From: Geoglobus sp.
GTDB taxonomy: Archaea > Halobacteriota > Archaeoglobi > Archaeoglobales > Archaeoglobaceae
NCBI GenBank assembly: GCA_015523645.1
Contig: WAJY01000087.1
Coordinates: forward strand, 1-7,379
Reading direction: 5' to 3'
DNA length: 7,379 nucleotides
A model generated the notes under the pieces. It worked only from the letters and a program-made list of their open reading frames with translations, had not been told where the DNA came from and searched no databases. Positions 5,391 through 7,379 of the stretch are shown piece by piece; positions within the stretch are counted from its first letter, which is position 1, and each line of letters begins with the position of its first letter. The position numbers and the translations under genes were made by a program.

Positions 5391-6230
5391 ATGAAACTCA
5401 TCTCAGGTCCATCATCACCACTTATTTCAAAAAGAATTTCTGAGATTTCAGGTTTTGGGCTTGCAAAAACAACATACAGGAAATTTCCAGATGGAGAGCT
5501 ATATTTCAGACTTGAGGATCAAAGTGAAGAGAGGTATGCCGTTATCAACAGCCTAAACTCAAGCGATGATCTCGTTTTCCTTCTTTTAGCTTTAGATGCT
5601 CTTTCTGACAAGGATGTTGTTGCTGTTGTGCCTTACATGGGTTATGCAAGACAGGACAAGGCATTTCTTGAAGGAGAGGCTGTAAGCATTAGAGCAGTTG
5701 CAAGAATGCTTGAGAGTTATGCAAGCAAGGTAATTACGGTAAACATCCATAGCGAGGATGCAAAGAGGCACTTCAGAAAGCTTGTGGAGATTGATGCAAT
5801 GAAAGTTATTGGTGAGCATTACAAGGGAAAAGACATTATCATGCTTTCCCCAGACAAGGGCTCCTTTGAAAGGGTTAAGAGAGCAGCAAAAATTGCAGGT
5901 TGTGACTTTGACTATTTAGAGAAAAGAAGAATAGACGCCGAGAATGTTGAGATATTTCCAAAGAATTTGGAGGTTGAAAACAAGAACATTGTTCTGGTTG
6001 ACGACATAATCTCAACTGGTGGGACAATCATCACTGCAGCAAGCCATCTCTATGAGAGGGCAAATAACATTGAAACTGCATGCATCCATGCTGTTCTTGC
6101 TGGGAATGCACTAAACAGGCTCTACTCATCGGGAATTTCAAGGGTTGTTGCAACAGATACAGTTGAAAGGCAGGTGAGCATTCTAACCGTTTCAAGGCTG
6201 ATTGGGGAGGTGCTTCTTAGTGAAGTTTGA
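5391..6230 (+). CDS. prs: Ribose-phosphate pyrophosphokinase (PRPP synthetase)
   Basis: It transfers pyrophosphate from ATP to ribose 5-phosphate, giving the PRPP used for histidine, purines, pyrimidines and other ribosylations. The motifs in order are FPDGELYFRL (32-41), VVPYMGYARQDK (79-90, ATP site), VNIHSED (117-123), LSPDKGSFERVK (152-163), the catalytic loop EKRR (177-180) and the PRPP/ribose-5-phosphate loop VDDIISTGGT (203-212). At 279 residues it matches short archaeal enzymes and not the ~315-residue bacterial class I, so it probably lacks ADP allosteric control. The usual GG after SPD is GS here. The ATG at 5391 has no clear Shine-Dalgarno. It starts 34 bases after the HisA-like stop, so it is probably in the same transcript. 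It overlaps the thioesterase gene by 11 bases. PRPP feeds the histidine pathway whose genes lie at the other end of the window. Confidence 0.96.
   Translation: MKLISGPSSPLISKRISEISGFGLAKTTYRKFPDGELYFRLEDQSEERYAVINSLNSSDDLVFLLLALDALSDKDVVAVVPYMGYARQDKAFLEGEAVSIRAVARMLESYASKVITVNIHSEDAKRHFRKLVEIDAMKVIGEHYKGKDIIMLSPDKGSFERVKRAAKIAGCDFDYLEKRRIDAENVEIFPKNLEVENKNIVLVDDIISTGGTIITAASHLYERANNIETACIHAVLAGNALNRLYSSGISRVVATDTVERQVSILTVSRLIGEVLLSEV
6206..6212 (+). promoter_or_regulatory. Shine-Dalgarno deciding the GTG start of the thioesterase
   Basis: GGAGGTG inside the end of prs lies seven bases before GTG 6220. It rules out the in-frame TTG at 6202, which lies upstream of the site. Confidence 0.8.
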
Positions 6231-6603
6231 GATTGAGATATGGTTTGGCGATCTTGATGCTTTGGGTCACGTCAACAATGTTCAATATGCTAGGTTTCTT
6301 GAAACAGCAAGGGTAAAGTTCTTTTATGAAAATTTTGGGGATTTAAAGCCTTTCTTCGTTTTGAGAAGAATTGAGATGGATTATCTATCACCACTTTTCA
6401 TGGGAGACATCGCTGTTGTTGAGATGTGGGTTGGTGAGATCGGAAACACAAGCTGGGAATTTCTTTACAGAATAACCGAAAAAAGGAGTGGCAGGGAGGT
6501 TATGAGGGCGAGGAGCATACAGGTATGGATGGATAAAGAGAGAAACAAAAAGGCTCCAATACCTGAAAGGGTGAGAAGAGTTTTAGAGGCTGAAAGGAGG
6601 TGA
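6220..6603 (+). CDS. 4HBT-family acyl-CoA thioesterase (YbgC/FadM-like)
   Basis: This 127-residue hotdog-fold protein carries the 4-hydroxybenzoyl-CoA thioesterase signature. [20 protein letters not shown] (residues 9-28) puts the catalytic Asp at position 13, equal to Asp17 of the Pseudomonas enzyme, followed by the helix that lies over the active site. [14 protein letters not shown] (50-63) is the usual second block, and the length is normal for the family. It probably hydrolyses a small acyl- or aryl-CoA in the cytosol; the substrate cannot be read from the sequence. The chosen GTG start overlaps the 3' end of prs by 11 bases and follows a strong GGAGGTG site, so translation is probably coupled to prs. 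The pit gene begins four bases after its stop. Nothing in the context explains why a thioesterase sits between prs and a phosphate permease. Confidence 0.9.
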   Translation: MKFEIEIWFGDLDALGHVNNVQYARFLETARVKFFYENFGDLKPFFVLRRIEMDYLSPLFMGDIAVVEMWVGEIGNTSWEFLYRITEKRSGREVMRARSIQVWMDKERNKKAPIPERVRRVLEAERR

Positions 6604-6604
6604 T
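6595..6604 (+). promoter_or_regulatory. Ten-base Shine-Dalgarno of the PiT permease
   Basis: AGGAGGTGAT fits the expected anti-Shine-Dalgarno of archaeal 16S rRNA along its full length and spans the thioesterase stop codon. Seven bases separate GGAGG from the TTG start, which settles this rare start codon. Confidence 0.85.
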
Positions 6605-6607
6605 AAG

Positions 6608-7379
6608 TTGTTTCTAATTTTTGTAATTTTTACAATTGCAGTCGGGCTTTACATGGCTTGGAATATCGGTGCAAACGATGCTGCCAATTCAATGGCAACC
6701 TCTTATGGAAGTGGTGTTTTGACGTTAAAGCAAATAATAGTCATTGCATCAATCCTGGAATTTGTTGGAGCGGTTTTGTATGGTAAGAAGGTTACCCATA
6801 CAATTGCTAAGGGAATAGTTCCGATTGAGTCAATTGATCCACATTTGGTTGCTCTTGGTGCGCTATCTGCAATCCTGTCTGCAAGTCTGTGGATTACAGT
6901 TTCAACATACTATCACCTTCCAGTTTCAACAACCCATTCAGTCGTTGGTGCAATGGTTGGCTTCGGTCTTGCAGCAGTAAGCCAGAATTACATCGAGATT
7001 ACGGACATAAACTGGGGAATTCTTTACAGAATTGTACTTAGCTGGATTCTCTCTCCTATTGTAGGAGCAATGGTAGCATTTCTTATATTCACCATGATAA
7101 GACTCTCCCTTCTTGTGAGGTTCGATGTTTCTTCTGTTGAGCACGTTTTCAAATATCTTCAGATCCTCACAGCCTGCTACATGGCTTTTTCCCATGGAAG
7201 CAATGACGTAGCAAATGCAACCGGACCTATGGCTGCATCGCTAGGATACATTGGAGCTGAAACACCGATCTGGGTCTTGGTTATAGGTGGGCTTGGCATA
7301 TCCGTTGGAATCGCAACTTGGGGATACAAAGTCATTGAGATGGTTGGGAAGAGAATAACCGAGTTAACACCAACAAGAG
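6608..7379 (+). CDS. PiT-family inorganic phosphate permease (3' end outside the window)
   Basis: It is a membrane transporter of inorganic phosphate (PF01384, PitA/PHO-4 family). The visible 257 residues begin at TTG and run off the right edge; archaeal family members are usually about 320-410 residues. Both halves of the family's inverted repeat are seen. The first signature GANDAAN is at 21-27 ([19 protein letters not shown]) and the second [12 protein letters not shown] at 196-207; the Asp in each is the conserved transport residue. [14 protein letters not shown] (105-118) is the usual block between them. Hydrophobic segments occur at about 2-17, 42-58, 79-100, 106-124, 139-160, 184-195 and 218-235. 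TTG is preferred because of the strong Shine-Dalgarno before it and because the first helix starts at once. It ends the HisA-like-prs-thioesterase-pit run in this window. The first codons lack a signal peptide, as is normal for the family. Sulfate permeases of the same fold family are possible but less likely. Confidence 0.95.
   Translation, partial: MFLIFVIFTIAVGLYMAWNIGANDAANSMATSYGSGVLTLKQIIVIASILEFVGAVLYGKKVTHTIAKGIVPIESIDPHLVALGALSAILSASLWITVSTYYHLPVSTTHSVVGAMVGFGLAAVSQNYIEITDINWGILYRIVLSWILSPIVGAMVAFLIFTMIRLSLLVRFDVSSVEHVFKYLQILTACYMAFSHGSNDVANATGPMAASLGYIGAETPIWVLVIGGLGISVGIATWGYKVIEMVGKRITELTPTR

Overview
The window looks like a stretch of euryarchaeal chromosome, most likely from the Archaeoglobales or a related methanofuran-using lineage. 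The evidence is a MfnB (DUF556) methanofuran-biosynthesis enzyme, a short archaeal (class III-type) PRPP synthetase, a tRNA without an encoded CCA tail, TATA boxes 20-30 nt upstream of start codons that lack Shine-Dalgarno sites (leaderless transcripts), and strong GGAGGTG sites inside operons. The genus assignment is inference. The sequence is visibly AT-rich and I see no insertion sequence, CRISPR array or prophage.

Left part (1-1291, + strand): the 3' part of hisA (N-terminus outside the window) and a complete hisB two bases later give two steps of histidine biosynthesis. A well-formed tRNA-Arg(CCG) follows, with a T-run downstream of it.

Middle left (1367-2547, - strand): a Cas4/RecB-like protein keeps the four iron-sulfur cysteines but appears to have lost the nuclease active site. 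Further right is a small three-helix membrane protein that I do not recognise. The 233 bases between them hold the promoter of the Cas4-like gene and a small inverted repeat, and no gene I can support.

Middle (2765-3955, + strand): an internally duplicated PhoU/TrkA-C protein with a clear leaderless promoter preceded by a repeated AAAACC element. Its 3' end overlaps tail-to-tail by 29 bases with mfnB on the other strand.

Right part: mfnB (-) and a HisA-like gene (COG1411 type, +) diverge from a 47-base gap whose only obvious promoter is one palindromic TATATATA. The HisA-like gene is followed on the + strand by prs (PRPP synthetase), a 4HBT-fold thioesterase overlapping prs by 11 bases, and a PiT-type phosphate permease that starts at TTG after a ten-base Shine-Dalgarno and runs off the right edge.

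Together the genes cover PRPP supply, histidine synthesis, phosphate uptake and methanofuran synthesis. The most interesting lead is the HisA-like protein. It keeps both HisA catalytic aspartates and one phosphate-binding loop but has a rewritten second loop, and it shares its promoter region with mfnB. This makes it a candidate for an unassigned step in the methanofuran pathway or one linked to it.
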